Below, in pieces: positions 34,613 to 44,299 of a stretch of DNA of 64,000 nt. Every line of letters starts with the position of its first letter. The stretch's first letter is position 1. The translations under genes and the position numbers were made by a program. Location of the stretch: the NCBI GenBank assembly GCA_964518725.1, contig CAZFKP010000003.1, forward strand, positions 1 through 64,000. The letters are read 5' to 3'. Under the pieces are notes generated by a model, which saw only the letters and a program-made list of their open reading frames with translations, was not told the origin of the DNA and ran no database searches. Source of the stretch: JANRKF01 sp964518725. GTDB lineage: Bacteria; Pseudomonadota; Alphaproteobacteria; Rickettsiales; SXRF01.

Positions 34613-35575
34613 TCATCCGCGGACACAGGCATCTTTCTTCCAGCCGATAACATCGCCCGAAAGATCCACTTCCTGCCATTTAGGATGGCCTGAAGCCCGC
34701 AGCTCCGGAAGCGCGCCACGCAGCGCCTTCGCAAATATCCTGAGCTGATCGCAGCGACGTTTCTCCGCCTTGCTTTTGGAGGATTCCGCGTCATATGATA
34801 CCAGCACCGCCTGCACCGAAATAGTCGGCACCGTGGATTTTACGAAGCTATAGTCGCGCGGCGTGATTTCAGCCGGTTCATATTCCTGATAGAATTTGGC
34901 ATTGTTGAGCGGCAGGAAATGCACATTCTGGAGCAACAGCGAGAATTTCTGGTATTCCGGCTTGGTCAGGTCTTCCATGTTTTTGAATATTTTTACCGGC
35001 TTGCCACCAACAAAAATCACCGCGTCAAGATCGCCCTTTAAAACTTCAACTACGCCTTCTTCGGGCGATATTTTCTTGATGTCGGATGGCACGATTTGCT
35101 CCATAGCGAATAGATTGACAGCAGTCAGCATATGTCCGCTACCTTCTTCACCAACCGCGACTTTCTTGCCCTGCAGTTCCCTGAAATCTTCGATTTCCCG
35201 GCGTGCCAGCACGTGCACCTCTTCATGGTAAAGCGGGAACAAAACCCGCAGGTGCGAAACGATCTGCTTGGATTGGTTGTTGTGCGAACGGCTCAAGAAA
35301 CCGAGCACATCCGACTGCACTAAACCAACGGTAAGTTTTGACGGATTGTTGATGCGCTTGATATTATCGACCGAGCCTTCCGATTCCCTGACATCGAGCG
35401 TGAGCTGCTTGTTTTGCATGTACGCTTTCATGTCGCGCCCAAAGGCGTAATAGGTGGCCGTGGCCTGCCCCATCACCATCGTGACGCTGGCTGGCGCGGG
35501 TGGCGTTTTCTTTGCCGCAGCCCACACCGGCATCGCCATCACCATCGCCGCCAATAATCCCAGCAGGATACGCAT
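34613..35575 (-). CDS. TAXI-family periplasmic solute-binding protein
   Basis: The 320-residue protein starts with a signal peptide (MRILLGLLAAMVMAMPVWA, cleavage after AWA-like site near 19) and follows the TAXI plan: MGQATATYYAFGRDM near residue 35, NIKRINNPSKLTVGLVQSD, LYHEEVHVLARREI, and GKKVAVGEEGSGHMLTAVNL. TAXI proteins feed TRAP transporters with substrates such as glutamate or dicarboxylates. No DctM/DctQ-type membrane genes are in the window, so this is an orphan binding protein or a sensory component. It shares a transcript with the small membrane protein upstream (4-bp gap). Confidence 0.88.
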   Translation of the reverse strand: MRILLGLLAAMVMAMPVWAAAKKTPPAPASVTMVMGQATATYYAFGRDMKAYMQNKQLTLDVRESEGSVDNIKRINNPSKLTVGLVQSDVLGFLSRSHNNQSKQIVSHLRVLFPLYHEEVHVLARREIEDFRELQGKKVAVGEEGSGHMLTAVNLFAMEQIVPSDIKKISPEEGVVEVLKGDLDAVIFVGGKPVKIFKNMEDLTKPEYQKFSLLLQNVHFLPLNNAKFYQEYEPAEITPRDYSFVKSTVPTISVQAVLVSYDAESSKSKAEKRRCDQLRIFAKALRGALPELRASGHPKWQEVDLSGDVIGWKKDACVRG

Positions 35576-35579
35576 GCCG

Positions 35580-35963
35580 CTACTCTTTGCTGATGATGTT
35601 CATTAATTCTTTTCCGATGTTCTTATCGACTTTCGACATGGAATTAATCGCGCCGCGCTCTTTATCGGCTGGCATTTTCGCCAATTGCCCGACCATCTGC
35701 CCCTTGTCATCGTGCACAATCAAGCTTTCCGAAGCCGGGTCAGCCGTCGGCGAAAGAAGCTGCGCCTGCTCCGGTGTAATCGTATCGGCCACTCTTTGCT
35801 TGTCGATCTTGGAAAACGACCACAGCGCCGGAATGACCGCCGCCAGCAACAATGACAGACAGACAACCAAAACCGTGCGCGATACGTATAGTTCGCTGTC
35901 TTTTTCCTGATGTTGCGGTAAGCGGTGCACTTTCGGCCGCGATTGACCTGCCATTTCGTCCAT
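35580..35963 (-). CDS. Single-pass membrane protein, unknown
   Basis: The 127-residue protein has a basic N-terminus, one transmembrane helix (VLVVCLSLLLAAVIPALW, about 32-49) and a roughly 75-residue periplasmic part. A GQMVGQLAKMPADKERGAI block and a Lys-rich end are seen. No family recognised. Its close spacing to the TAXI gene suggests a joint role, perhaps anchoring or sensing with the binding protein. ATG at 35963 or the ATG four codons later could start it. Confidence 0.6.
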   Translation of the reverse strand: MDEMAGQSRPKVHRLPQHQEKDSELYVSRTVLVVCLSLLLAAVIPALWSFSKIDKQRVADTITPEQAQLLSPTADPASESLIVHDDKGQMVGQLAKMPADKERGAINSMSKVDKNIGKELMNIISKE

Positions 35964-36108
35964 TAGAATCCCCCAAAACGCTCGTAGTGGACATTATAAC
36001 CGAAATACAACCTAAAACTACAACTTAAAATTAACGTTATTTGAGAAACTTAAGTATTCTGCTGCAAACCATTGCCTATGAAGCCATTTTCCTTTAGGCA
36101 GGAAACCA

Positions 36109-37455
36109 ATGAATGACTGGCATACCACCCTGGAAACGTTGCTGCAAACCTCGCTGTCGCTCGGCGCGAGCAAGGCCGATGCGCTCTGGTTCAATACGGT
36201 CGACGTCAGCCTCAGCTGCCGCAAAGGCGCGCTTGAGGGGCTTGAACGCTCCGAAAGCAGGGCGGTGACGTTGCGTGTGTTTGTCGGAGACAGCCAAGCC
36301 ATTGTATCGTCTACTGATATATCTCCTGCCTCCCTAAAAAACCTTGCCGAATCCGCCGTGTCCATGGCACGGGCAACCCCCCCCGATCCGCTTTCACGGC
36401 TCGCCGATGCGACACTTTACCCGTCGGCGGCTCCCGATCTGGAGTTATGTGAGGCGAGCGAACCGACAATTGAATGGCTGTTTACACAGGCACAGGAAGC
36501 GGAAACCCAAGCACTGGCGGTGGCAGGCGTTACCAATTCCGAAGGCGCTGACGCCGGTTACAGCCGGAGCATGATCGGGCTGGCAATCGCCTATGATGGC
36601 GCAGTGCGCTTCGCCAACCACTATGAAGCCAGCCATTCCTCGCTTTCAGCATCCGTGCTTGCCGGCCACGGAGTCGACATGCAGCGCGATTATGATTTCT
36701 CCACCGCCCGCCACCGCGGCGATTTGAAAACCGCGAAGCAGATTGGAGAATCCGCTGGCAAGCGCGCCGTTGCCCGACTGCACCCAAAAAAAATTGCCAG
36801 CGCCACCCTGCCTGTTATCTACGACCGGAGGGTAAGCAGGCAACTGGTCTCCGCGTTGTCATCCGCACTGAACGGCCAGAATATCGTGCGCGGCTCAAGC
36901 TTTCTGCGCGGTGCGATGGGCGAACGTATTTTTGCGCCGGGAATCCGGATCGTCGATGACCCGCGCCGGATACGCGGCCTTGCGTCCAAACCATTTGATA
37001 GCGAAGGCGTGGCGACCAAGCGGCTCTTGCCGGTCGACGACGGCATGCTCACATCATGGCTGCTGGATGTGCGGAGTGCCGCGGCGCTCGGCCTTGCCAC
37101 CACCGGCCATGCGAGCCGCGGCATGGGCTCGCCGCCTTCGCCTTCTTCGACCAACCTCTACCTTGAGGCAGGCAGGGAAACCCCGCAGGCACTCATCGGC
37201 GGCATCAAGCGCGGGCTGCTGATTACCGAAACGTTCGGCGGCGGCACCAACATCGTCACCGGCGATTACAGCCAGGGCGCATCGGGCTTCCTGATCGAAA
37301 ACGGCGAGGTCACGTCTGCGGTCGCGGAAATCACCCTTGCCGGACATCTGCGCGACATGTTTGCGCGGCTGGTGCCCGCCAATGACCTGATGTTTGACTA
37401 CTCCACCAATGCGCCATCCCTACTGGTTGACGGCATGGCGATTGCGGGCACCTGA
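36109..37455 (+). CDS. pmbA: TldE/PmbA metalloprotease-like protein
   Basis: The 448-residue protein fits PmbA (TldE), the partner of TldD in the peptidase that trims modified peptides. Visible family blocks are VDVSLSCRKGALEGLERSES at the N-terminus, GAMGERIFAPGIRIVDDP in the middle and TNIVTGDYSQGASGFLIENG near the C-terminus. TldD's HExxxH zinc motif is absent, as expected for the TldE subunit. No tldD gene is in the window. Start ATG at 36109 with an AGGCAGGAA sequence upstream. Ends one base before the ABC exporter start. Confidence 0.92.
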   Translation: MNDWHTTLETLLQTSLSLGASKADALWFNTVDVSLSCRKGALEGLERSESRAVTLRVFVGDSQAIVSSTDISPASLKNLAESAVSMARATPPDPLSRLADATLYPSAAPDLELCEASEPTIEWLFTQAQEAETQALAVAGVTNSEGADAGYSRSMIGLAIAYDGAVRFANHYEASHSSLSASVLAGHGVDMQRDYDFSTARHRGDLKTAKQIGESAGKRAVARLHPKKIASATLPVIYDRRVSRQLVSALSSALNGQNIVRGSSFLRGAMGERIFAPGIRIVDDPRRIRGLASKPFDSEGVATKRLLPVDDGMLTSWLLDVRSAAALGLATTGHASRGMGSPPSPSSTNLYLEAGRETPQALIGGIKRGLLITETFGGGTNIVTGDYSQGASGFLIENGEVTSAVAEITLAGHLRDMFARLVPANDLMFDYSTNAPSLLVDGMAIAGT

Positions 37456-37456
37456 T

Positions 37457-39205
37457 ATGAAGCCACTAAGCAGCACGACGATTATTCGGCGGTTGATGCG
37501 GGAGCATATCCGGCCACATATGCGCGTGTTCTGGATCACGATTTTTTGCATGGTGGCGATCGCGGCAAGCGTCTCGGCCAATACGTGGATGATGCAGCCC
37601 GCCCTCGATATGATCTTTATCGAAAAAGACAAATCCATGTTGCGGATTATTCCACTTGCCATTCTTTCCATTTCAATTGTCGGCGCCGCCGCTCATTACG
37701 GGAATTCGCTGTGCATGCGTTTTATCGGCCAGCGCCTGATTGCCGACATGCAGATGCGGATGTTCGACCATCTGATGAAAAGTGATGTCGGCCTGTTCCA
37801 GGAACATTCATCCGGCCGCCTGATTTCACGCTTCACCAATGATATTATGCTGATGCGTACGGCATTCTCCAATGTGCTGACTGCCATGGCAAAAGACAGT
37901 TTTTCTGTCGTGTTTCTGATCGGCATCATGTTTTACCAGAACCACGAGCTGGCCATGATTGCGCTCAGCGTTTTCCCGATCGCGTTTTATCCGCTTATCC
38001 TGCTCAGCAAGAAAATGCGCCGGTTCACCGACAAGGTACAAGTCCAGCTCGGTGATTTCACCGCTTCGCTGGACGAGGTCTTCCACAGTGTTCGGACGGT
38101 AAAATCCTACAACCGGGAAGAATTCGAATCAAAACGCGCCGCCGCCATCATCGAGCAGCTGTTCAAGAGCTACTACCAATCGGCACGGGTGCAGGCAGCG
38201 GCCACACCACTGATGGAAATTCTCGGCAGCATTTCGATTGCGCTCGTCATCTGGTATGGCGGCTATCAGGTGCTAGAAGGGGAAATTACTCCCGGGGCAT
38301 TCTTCTCGTTCGTAGCCGCGTTCCTAATGGCCTATAAACCGGTGCGGTCGATCGCCGGCTTGAGCGGCGTCCTGCAGGAAGGGCTTACCGCCGCCGGGCG
38401 TTTCTTCAGCCTGCTCGATATACCACCCTCCATCGCCGACAAGCCCGGTGCAACCACGCTTTCTGTGCGCGAAGGCACGATCGTTTTTAACAATGTTCAT
38501 TTTGCTTACCCACATGGCGGGCGCGGCGTACATGGGGTGGACATCACCATCCCGGCCGGAAAAACCGTGGCGCTCGTCGGGCTGTCCGGCGGCGGCAAGT
38601 CCACCATCATGAACCTGCTCATGCGCTTTCAGGATGTGCAGGCGGGGAGTATTACCGTGGATGACCAGGACATCCGGGACGTGACGCTTGAATCGTTGCG
38701 GGGTGCGATGGCCTTTGTTCCGCAAGAGTCGATGCTGTTTGACGATACGGTAGCCGCAAATATTGCCTACGGACGCGAAGGCGCTAGCAGGGAAGATATC
38801 GTGCAGGCCGCCATTTTCGCGGCCGCCGACAGCTTCATCGACCAATTGCCACAAGGATACGATACCATGATCGGCGCCCACGGCACCCGCCTTTCCGGCG
38901 GGCAGCGGCAACGCATTTCGATCGCACGCGCCATGCTGAAAAACGCGCCCATCCTGCTGCTTGACGAAGCAACCTCATCGCTAGACAACGAATCGGAGCG
39001 CATCATCCAGCAGGCGCTTGGCAAGCTGATGCAGGGGCGCACCTGCCTGGTCATCGCCCACCGGCTGACGACCATTGTCGGCGCCGATATTATTTACGTC
39101 ATTGAAGGCGGCAAGGCAATCGAACACGGCACGCACGCACGCCTGCTTGAAAAACGCGGCGCCTATTACCAGCTTTATTCCGAGCAGCATCATGCGAACG
39201 CTTAG
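37457..39205 (+). CDS. msbA: MsbA-type lipid ABC exporter
   Basis: The 582-residue half-transporter has an N-terminal six-helix membrane domain (about 20-310) and a C-terminal ATPase: Walker A GLSGGGKSTI (375-384), Q-loop FVPQESMLFD, signature LSGGQRQRIS, Walker B ILLLDEATSSLD and the switch IAHRLTT. In this setting, with waaA, lpxK and lpxL downstream, flipping of lipid A core across the inner membrane is the likely job. Start ATG at 37457, one base after the pmbA stop; the open frame upstream overlaps pmbA. Overlaps the acyltransferase gene by 14 bp. Confidence 0.88.
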   Translation: MKPLSSTTIIRRLMREHIRPHMRVFWITIFCMVAIAASVSANTWMMQPALDMIFIEKDKSMLRIIPLAILSISIVGAAAHYGNSLCMRFIGQRLIADMQMRMFDHLMKSDVGLFQEHSSGRLISRFTNDIMLMRTAFSNVLTAMAKDSFSVVFLIGIMFYQNHELAMIALSVFPIAFYPLILLSKKMRRFTDKVQVQLGDFTASLDEVFHSVRTVKSYNREEFESKRAAAIIEQLFKSYYQSARVQAAATPLMEILGSISIALVIWYGGYQVLEGEITPGAFFSFVAAFLMAYKPVRSIAGLSGVLQEGLTAAGRFFSLLDIPPSIADKPGATTLSVREGTIVFNNVHFAYPHGGRGVHGVDITIPAGKTVALVGLSGGGKSTIMNLLMRFQDVQAGSITVDDQDIRDVTLESLRGAMAFVPQESMLFDDTVAANIAYGREGASREDIVQAAIFAAADSFIDQLPQGYDTMIGAHGTRLSGGQRQRISIARAMLKNAPILLLDEATSSLDNESERIIQQALGKLMQGRTCLVIAHRLTTIVGADIIYVIEGGKAIEHGTHARLLEKRGAYYQLYSEQHHANA

Positions 39206-39854
39206 GAACATCCTGCGATCGCGCATGGCTCACCGCACGCTGGTACGCATGCTGGCGTTATACATACGGCTGGTATTCCTGACTGCCCGGAAGGAGTTCG
39301 ATATCCCCGATGCTTCCACGCGCTATATGCGGGGCGATGACAACGCTATTTTTGCTTTCTGGCACGGGCGGATGATGATGATGCCATGCATTTGTCCACC
39401 CTCGCGCCAGATGCACGTATTAATCTCGCTGCACCGCGACGGCGTGCTCATTTCCGATGTGATGCGGGAATTCTCACTTGAAACCATCGCCGGCTCCACC
39501 AGCCGCAAAGGCCGCGAAGCGCTGATGAGCATGCTGCGCGTCTTGCGGGCAGGGGATAATGTGGCGATCACCCCCGATGGCCCCCGTGGACCTCACCAAG
39601 TAGCGGCGTCCGGTGTGGCGAGCGCCGCCAAGCTTTCGGGCAAGCCCATCCTGCCGGTTGTTTTTTCGTCACGCCGCCACACGCGCGCCAAGAGCTGGGA
39701 TCGGTTCATGCTGGCGCTGCCCTTCTCGCGGATAAGATTTTGTGTTGGGGAGCCGATTGTGGTACACAAAGAACAATCCGACGAAGAGGCGCGGATCGCG
39801 ATTGAACAAGCCATGAACAGGCTTACGGAACATGCCGATGCTCAACTACTATAA
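39192..39854 (+). CDS. DUF374 lysophospholipid acyltransferase-like protein
   Basis: The 220-residue protein has the acyltransferase-type elements FAFWHGRMMMMP (His-containing, near 56), SLHRDGVLISDVM and ITPDGPRGPHQVAASGV (near 124-140). The DGPRGP motif is the mark of the DUF374 family. A role in transferring an acyl chain onto a lipid A precursor or phospholipid is likely given the adjacent waaA and lpxK genes. Start is ATG 39192 (MRTLRNILRSRM); an earlier in-frame ATG lies inside the ABC gene. Overlaps waaA by 23 bp. Confidence 0.85.
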   Translation: MRTLRNILRSRMAHRTLVRMLALYIRLVFLTARKEFDIPDASTRYMRGDDNAIFAFWHGRMMMMPCICPPSRQMHVLISLHRDGVLISDVMREFSLETIAGSTSRKGREALMSMLRVLRAGDNVAITPDGPRGPHQVAASGVASAAKLSGKPILPVVFSSRRHTRAKSWDRFMLALPFSRIRFCVGEPIVVHKEQSDEEARIAIEQAMNRLTEHADAQLL

Positions 39855-41094
39855 ATTCGCCACCACCCTTCTTGCCCCGCTTGTCCCGCTCTGGCTGCAT
39901 GTGCGGAAGCTGCGTGGCAAAGAAGATGCCGGACGCATTGGCGAGCGTTTTGGCCGCACAAGTTATGGCCGGCCACCTGGCACGTTGCTGTGGATTCATG
40001 CTGCGAGTGTCGGTGAAGCGAATTCGGTGCTCTCACTGATCCAGCAGCTCAAGAAAAAATTCCCGCTGCTGCATATCCTGCTGACGACCGGCACTGTAAC
40101 ATCGGCGGCGCTTATGAAGAAACGGCTGCCCGCCGGTGTTATCCATCACTACGCGCCGGTTGACACTCCGGAAGCTACTGAGCGTTTCATTCGTCACTGG
40201 CTGCCTGATGTGGTGTGGTTCGTTGAATCCGAACTATGGCCAAACCTGATTGATGCCGGCAGGCGCTACTATTGCCTGATGGCGCTTATCAACGCCCGCA
40301 TGTCGGAGCGAAGTTTCTATTTCTGGAAAAAATATCACCATGCCGCCCACCAGATGCTTTCGGCGTTTTATCTCTGCTTCGCACAAAGCGAACAGGACGC
40401 GGCGCGTTTGCGGGAGCTTGGCGCGTCGCAGGTCATCACCTCCGGCAACCTGAAATACGACGCCCCCACACTGCCATGCAACGAAGGTGCGCTTCTTGCC
40501 TTGCGGCAGATGATTGCCGGGAGAACCGTATGGCTTGCCGCCAGCACCCACCCCAGCGAGGAGCTGATGGCGGCCAGAGCCCACCGCGACCTCGCGCAAA
40601 TACACCCTTCACTGCTCACCATCATCGTGCCGCGCCACCCGGAACGCGGCGGCGACATCGCGCGTGAATTAGCGGCCTACGGTGCAACAGCGCAGCGCAG
40701 CCTGCGCCAACCCGTCACCGAAAATACCGCGTTTTACATCGCCGATACGCTCGGTGAACTCGGCCTGTTTTACCGGCTGTGCGATGTGGTGTTCATGGGC
40801 GGCTCGCTGGTAGCGCATGGCGGCCAAAACCCGCTGGAGCCGGCGCACCTTGCCTGTGCGATCATCAGCGGTTCACACACCCATAACTTCCAGGAGGTTT
40901 ACCAGGAGATGCTGGCAGCCAAAGCAGTGAAGCGCGTCGATAACGAAGCACAGCTTAGCGCCACCACCGGAACGCTGCTGGCAAACCCGGATTTGCGCCA
41001 TACCATGCAGGCCAGTGCAAAATTATTCGTTGAACAGAAATCCGGAACGGGTCAAATGATCCTAGACATGTTCGCACCGGTGCTTGCCCAATGA
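39832..41094 (+). CDS. waaA: 3-deoxy-D-manno-octulosonic acid (Kdo) transferase
   Basis: WaaA (KdtA) adds Kdo from CMP-Kdo to lipid IVA on the cytoplasmic face of the inner membrane. The 420-residue protein has an N-terminal anchor and the family blocks WIHAASVGEANSVLSLI, TTGTVTSAALM, YAPVDTPEATERFI, FVESELWPNLI and the C-terminal GGSLVAHGGQNPLEPAHL, which binds the nucleotide sugar. The ATG at 39832 overlaps the preceding gene; a second Met two residues later is an alternative. Its end overlaps lpxK by four bases. Confidence 0.95.
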   Translation: MPMLNYYKFATTLLAPLVPLWLHVRKLRGKEDAGRIGERFGRTSYGRPPGTLLWIHAASVGEANSVLSLIQQLKKKFPLLHILLTTGTVTSAALMKKRLPAGVIHHYAPVDTPEATERFIRHWLPDVVWFVESELWPNLIDAGRRYYCLMALINARMSERSFYFWKKYHHAAHQMLSAFYLCFAQSEQDAARLRELGASQVITSGNLKYDAPTLPCNEGALLALRQMIAGRTVWLAASTHPSEELMAARAHRDLAQIHPSLLTIIVPRHPERGGDIARELAAYGATAQRSLRQPVTENTAFYIADTLGELGLFYRLCDVVFMGGSLVAHGGQNPLEPAHLACAIISGSHTHNFQEVYQEMLAAKAVKRVDNEAQLSATTGTLLANPDLRHTMQASAKLFVEQKSGTGQMILDMFAPVLAQ

Positions 41095-42059
41095 TGACGC
41101 CCCTCTTCTGGAAAACCCGTTCGACACGCGCCAAGATGCTGTTGCCGCTATCGCTTGTGTATGAAGCATGCTACCTGCTCAAGCGCGCCTTCACCGTGCA
41201 GGTAAAATTGCCTGTACCGGTCGTGTGCATCGGCAACGTCACGGCGGGCGGATCCGGAAAAACGCCGTTGGCGCTGCATATCGGCGCGCTGCTAAAAGAA
41301 AAGAATGTCACCGCGTTTTATGTCAGCCGCGGCTATGGAAGCGCAATAACCACACCGGTGCTGGTGAATGCGGAAAAGCACCGCAGCTACGAGGTGGGCG
41401 ATGAGCCGCTGCTGCTTGCACAAATATTGCCAACCGTCGTCGGCAAGGACAGGCTACAAGCAGCGAACTACGCCATTGCCAATGGCGCGAAGTTGCTGAT
41501 TTTCGATGACGGGTTCCAGAACAAAAAAATCTTCAAGGATTTTTCGTTCCTGGTGGTGGACGGCACGGTCGGTTTTGGCAACGGATTCTTGCTACCGGCG
41601 GGGCCGCTGCGCGAACGGTTCGTCATGGCGGTAAAGCGCGCGCACTCGGTGATCGTTATCAACCCGGCGGCAACCTTGCCTTCCGTACCCAAGGATACTC
41701 CGCTACTACTTGCCCGCACGCAAGTCGTGGGGCTTGCAGAGCGCTTGCGCGGACAGAAGGTGGTTGCCTTTTGCGGCATTGCGTTCCCTGAAAAATTCCA
41801 GTCCACCCTATCGGCGCTCGGCGCCCGCATCGTTGCGTTCAAATCCTTCGCCGACCACGCACATTACCGGCACGAAACGCTTCTGCCACTCGCGCACATT
41901 GCCTCCAACGAAAAGGCGTATCTGGTGACGACGCGCAAAGATTTTGTCCGCCTGCCACGTGGCTTTAAAGACAAGGTCGTGGTGGTGGATATTGAACTTT
42001 CCTTCCGCAATCCGGACATACTTGCAGCACAGATTGATTACATAGCGGGGCTTCGATGA
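41091..42059 (+). CDS. lpxK: Tetraacyldisaccharide 4'-kinase LpxK
   Basis: LpxK phosphorylates the 4' position of the lipid A disaccharide to give lipid IVA. The 322-residue protein has a P-loop NVTAGGSGKTPLAL (about 50-63), YVSRGYGS, the block VGDEPLLLAQ and ADGFQN-type LIFDDGFQNKKI, where the DDGFQ motif is diagnostic. N-terminal hydrophobic segment anchors it in the membrane. ATGA overlaps both neighbours, so it is strictly coupled to waaA and lpxL. Confidence 0.96.
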   Translation: MMTPLFWKTRSTRAKMLLPLSLVYEACYLLKRAFTVQVKLPVPVVCIGNVTAGGSGKTPLALHIGALLKEKNVTAFYVSRGYGSAITTPVLVNAEKHRSYEVGDEPLLLAQILPTVVGKDRLQAANYAIANGAKLLIFDDGFQNKKIFKDFSFLVVDGTVGFGNGFLLPAGPLRERFVMAVKRAHSVIVINPAATLPSVPKDTPLLLARTQVVGLAERLRGQKVVAFCGIAFPEKFQSTLSALGARIVAFKSFADHAHYRHETLLPLAHIASNEKAYLVTTRKDFVRLPRGFKDKVVVVDIELSFRNPDILAAQIDYIAGLR

Positions 42060-42907
42060 AGACGCTCCAATACCGGATCGAAGCATGGTTGCTGGCAGCA
42101 CTGTTCGGCCTGTTTCGAATACTGCCACTCGATATTGCATCAACCATCGGCGGGGCGTTGGGGCAAATGATTGGCCCATTTTTCTCGGCGCATGGAACCG
42201 CTAAAAAAAACCTGCGGATGGTATTCCCCGACTGGACGGAACGCGCCATCCAAACCACCACCATGCGGATGTGGGAACATCTGGGGCGCGTCGGGGCAGA
42301 GTACCCATCGCTGCCATCACGGCTGCCGTCGCGGCTTACCGTTACCGGCGCAGAGCATTTGCCCAAGCCCGGCCAGGCAGCGTTCTTTTTCTCCGGCCAT
42401 CTCGGCAACTGGGAGCTGCTCTGCCCAATCGCACACAGACGCGATGTCGACCTCTCCGTCGTCTACCGCAAAACCAACAATCCGTATGTTGACGGGATGA
42501 TCGCAGAGCTGCGGAAGGTGCATACAAACGAGCTGATCGCCAAGGGGGCGCGGGGCGGGGTGAAGATACTTGGCTCGCTCAAGCGCGGCGGGGCGGTGGC
42601 ACTGCTGGTCGACCAGAAAACCAACAACGGCATTCCGGTACCGTTTTTCGGGCGCGACGCCATGACCTCGCCCGCCATTGCAGAAATCGCGCTTAAATAC
42701 GATATACCAATCATTCCGGCACGGGTCATCCGCACCCAAGGCGCACATTTCCACAGCATTATCTATCCACCGCTGGGGGTGGAAAAAACCGGCGACCATA
42801 AGCGGGATGTGCTTGCGACCATGACGGCGATTAATGCGATGCTGGAATCGTGGATCCGCGAAACTCCGGAACAATGGTTCTGGGTGCATCGGCGCTGGCC
42901 GAAATAA
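42056..42907 (+). CDS. lpxL: Lipid A lauroyl acyltransferase (LpxL/HtrB family)
   Basis: Enzymes of this family transfer a secondary acyl chain from acyl-ACP to Kdo-lipid IVA. The 283-residue protein has an N-terminal membrane segment and the catalytic HxxxxE motif in FSGHLGNWELL (about 111-121), followed by VYRKTNNPYVD and the block ALLVDQKTNNGIPVPFFG. It ends the envelope-lipid operon. The stop abuts the convergent xseA stop without any spacer. LpxL versus LpxM cannot be separated by eye. Confidence 0.9.
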   Translation: MKTLQYRIEAWLLAALFGLFRILPLDIASTIGGALGQMIGPFFSAHGTAKKNLRMVFPDWTERAIQTTTMRMWEHLGRVGAEYPSLPSRLPSRLTVTGAEHLPKPGQAAFFFSGHLGNWELLCPIAHRRDVDLSVVYRKTNNPYVDGMIAELRKVHTNELIAKGARGGVKILGSLKRGGAVALLVDQKTNNGIPVPFFGRDAMTSPAIAEIALKYDIPIIPARVIRTQGAHFHSIIYPPLGVEKTGDHKRDVLATMTAINAMLESWIRETPEQWFWVHRRWPK

Positions 42908-44266
42908 TCAGCCGCCTGGCCTGACGGTGATCGTGCCGTCGGCAAATTGTAATTGCAGCTCTTTGTGTTTTTCTGCTGACGCCAAAGTCGTTGCAAGCCT
43001 CCCGGTACGATCGCGCACCAGCACAAATCCACGCTCCAGAATGCGCTGCACATTCATCTGTTCGAGAACGCCCGCCAGTGCGGCAATCTTTTCCTCTGCA
43101 CGCTGCAGGCGGCGCACCATGCCGGCATGCAGCCGCGGCACATAATCTTCCAGCCGGGCAGCATGCTGCTCAATTTCGCGCAAGATCGGCTGAGCGGAAA
43201 GGCCGCGCACCGCCAATTGCCATTGCTGGGATTTGCGCTCGATAAATACCGGCAGCGCCTGCTGCAAACGCCCCGTAATATCGTCCAGCCGCTGGGTCGC
43301 AAACTGCAATAGCTGCTGCGGTTTCGGAAGGCCGCGCGCCAACCCCAACAGGCGCTCGCCACGTTCCTGTAATTGCCGGGTCATGCCGGAATGCAGGCGC
43401 GCTTCCATCTGGGCGATGGCAAGGCGAAGCTCTGCCAGCACCGGCACCGCCATTTCCGCCGCCGCCGTTGGGGTCGGTGCCCGCACATCTGATGCATAAT
43501 CAATCAGCGTCGTGTCGGTTTCATGTCCGACAGCAGAAATCAATGGGATTGCCGATGCGGCGGCGGCACGCACCACAATTTCTTCATTGAACGCCCATAA
43601 ATCTTCGAGGCTTCCCCCGCCGCGCGCAACAATAAGCAGGTCAGGAATTGGGCATCGGGCATTGGGCGCCAGGGAATTGAAGCCGTTTATTGCAGCGACG
43701 ATTTGTTCGGCAGCTCCCTCCCCCTGAACCGCCACCGGCCAGACAATGACATGGCAAGGGAAGCGATCGGAGATGCGATGCAATATATCCCGAATCACCG
43801 CACCAGTCGGTGAAGTAATCACCCCGACCACCTGCGGCATATAGGGCAATTTCTTTTTGCGGGCGGCGGCAAACAAACCCTCCGCTTCCAGCATGGCGCG
43901 GCGCTTTTCAAGCAGCGCCATCAGCGCACCGGCACCCGCCGGTTCCATGAAATCCACGACAATCTGGTAGGAGGATTTCCCCGGATAAGTGGTAAGTTTG
44001 CCGCTGGCAACGATTTCCAACCCGTCTTCAGGCGCAAGCGGCAGCTTGGATAACGTCCCCCGCCACATCACCGCATCGATGACTGCCCCGTCATCTTTCA
44101 GGCGGAAATAAGCGTGGCCGGAGCTTGCAAGCTTATACCCGGTGATTTCCCCGCGCAGCTTTACAGCTCCAAAGCGGTCTTCCACCATGCGCTTAATGGC
44201 GTACGACACCTCGCTAACGCTGTAGATGATCTCGTTATGGTTGAAGTCGGGGGCGCTTTCTGTCAT
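42908..44266 (-). CDS. xseA: Exodeoxyribonuclease VII large subunit
   Basis: XseA is the catalytic subunit of exonuclease VII, which degrades single-stranded DNA to short oligonucleotides. The 452-residue protein has an N-terminal OB fold (VRLRGEITGYKLASSGHAYF-type region with LKDDGAVIDAVMW), the catalytic domain with SPTGAVIRDILHRI and ARGGGSLEDLWAFNEE, VGHETDTTLIDYASD, and a long coiled coil in the C-terminal third. The small subunit gene xseB is not in the window. It starts 33 bp from the divergent purD gene. Confidence 0.95.
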   Translation of the reverse strand: MTESAPDFNHNEIIYSVSEVSYAIKRMVEDRFGAVKLRGEITGYKLASSGHAYFRLKDDGAVIDAVMWRGTLSKLPLAPEDGLEIVASGKLTTYPGKSSYQIVVDFMEPAGAGALMALLEKRRAMLEAEGLFAAARKKKLPYMPQVVGVITSPTGAVIRDILHRISDRFPCHVIVWPVAVQGEGAAEQIVAAINGFNSLAPNARCPIPDLLIVARGGGSLEDLWAFNEEIVVRAAAASAIPLISAVGHETDTTLIDYASDVRAPTPTAAAEMAVPVLAELRLAIAQMEARLHSGMTRQLQERGERLLGLARGLPKPQQLLQFATQRLDDITGRLQQALPVFIERKSQQWQLAVRGLSAQPILREIEQHAARLEDYVPRLHAGMVRRLQRAEEKIAALAGVLEQMNVQRILERGFVLVRDRTGRLATTLASAEKHKELQLQFADGTITVRPGG

Positions 44267-44299
44267 AGGAAACCATTAGCACATTCAGGGGAAAGTCGA

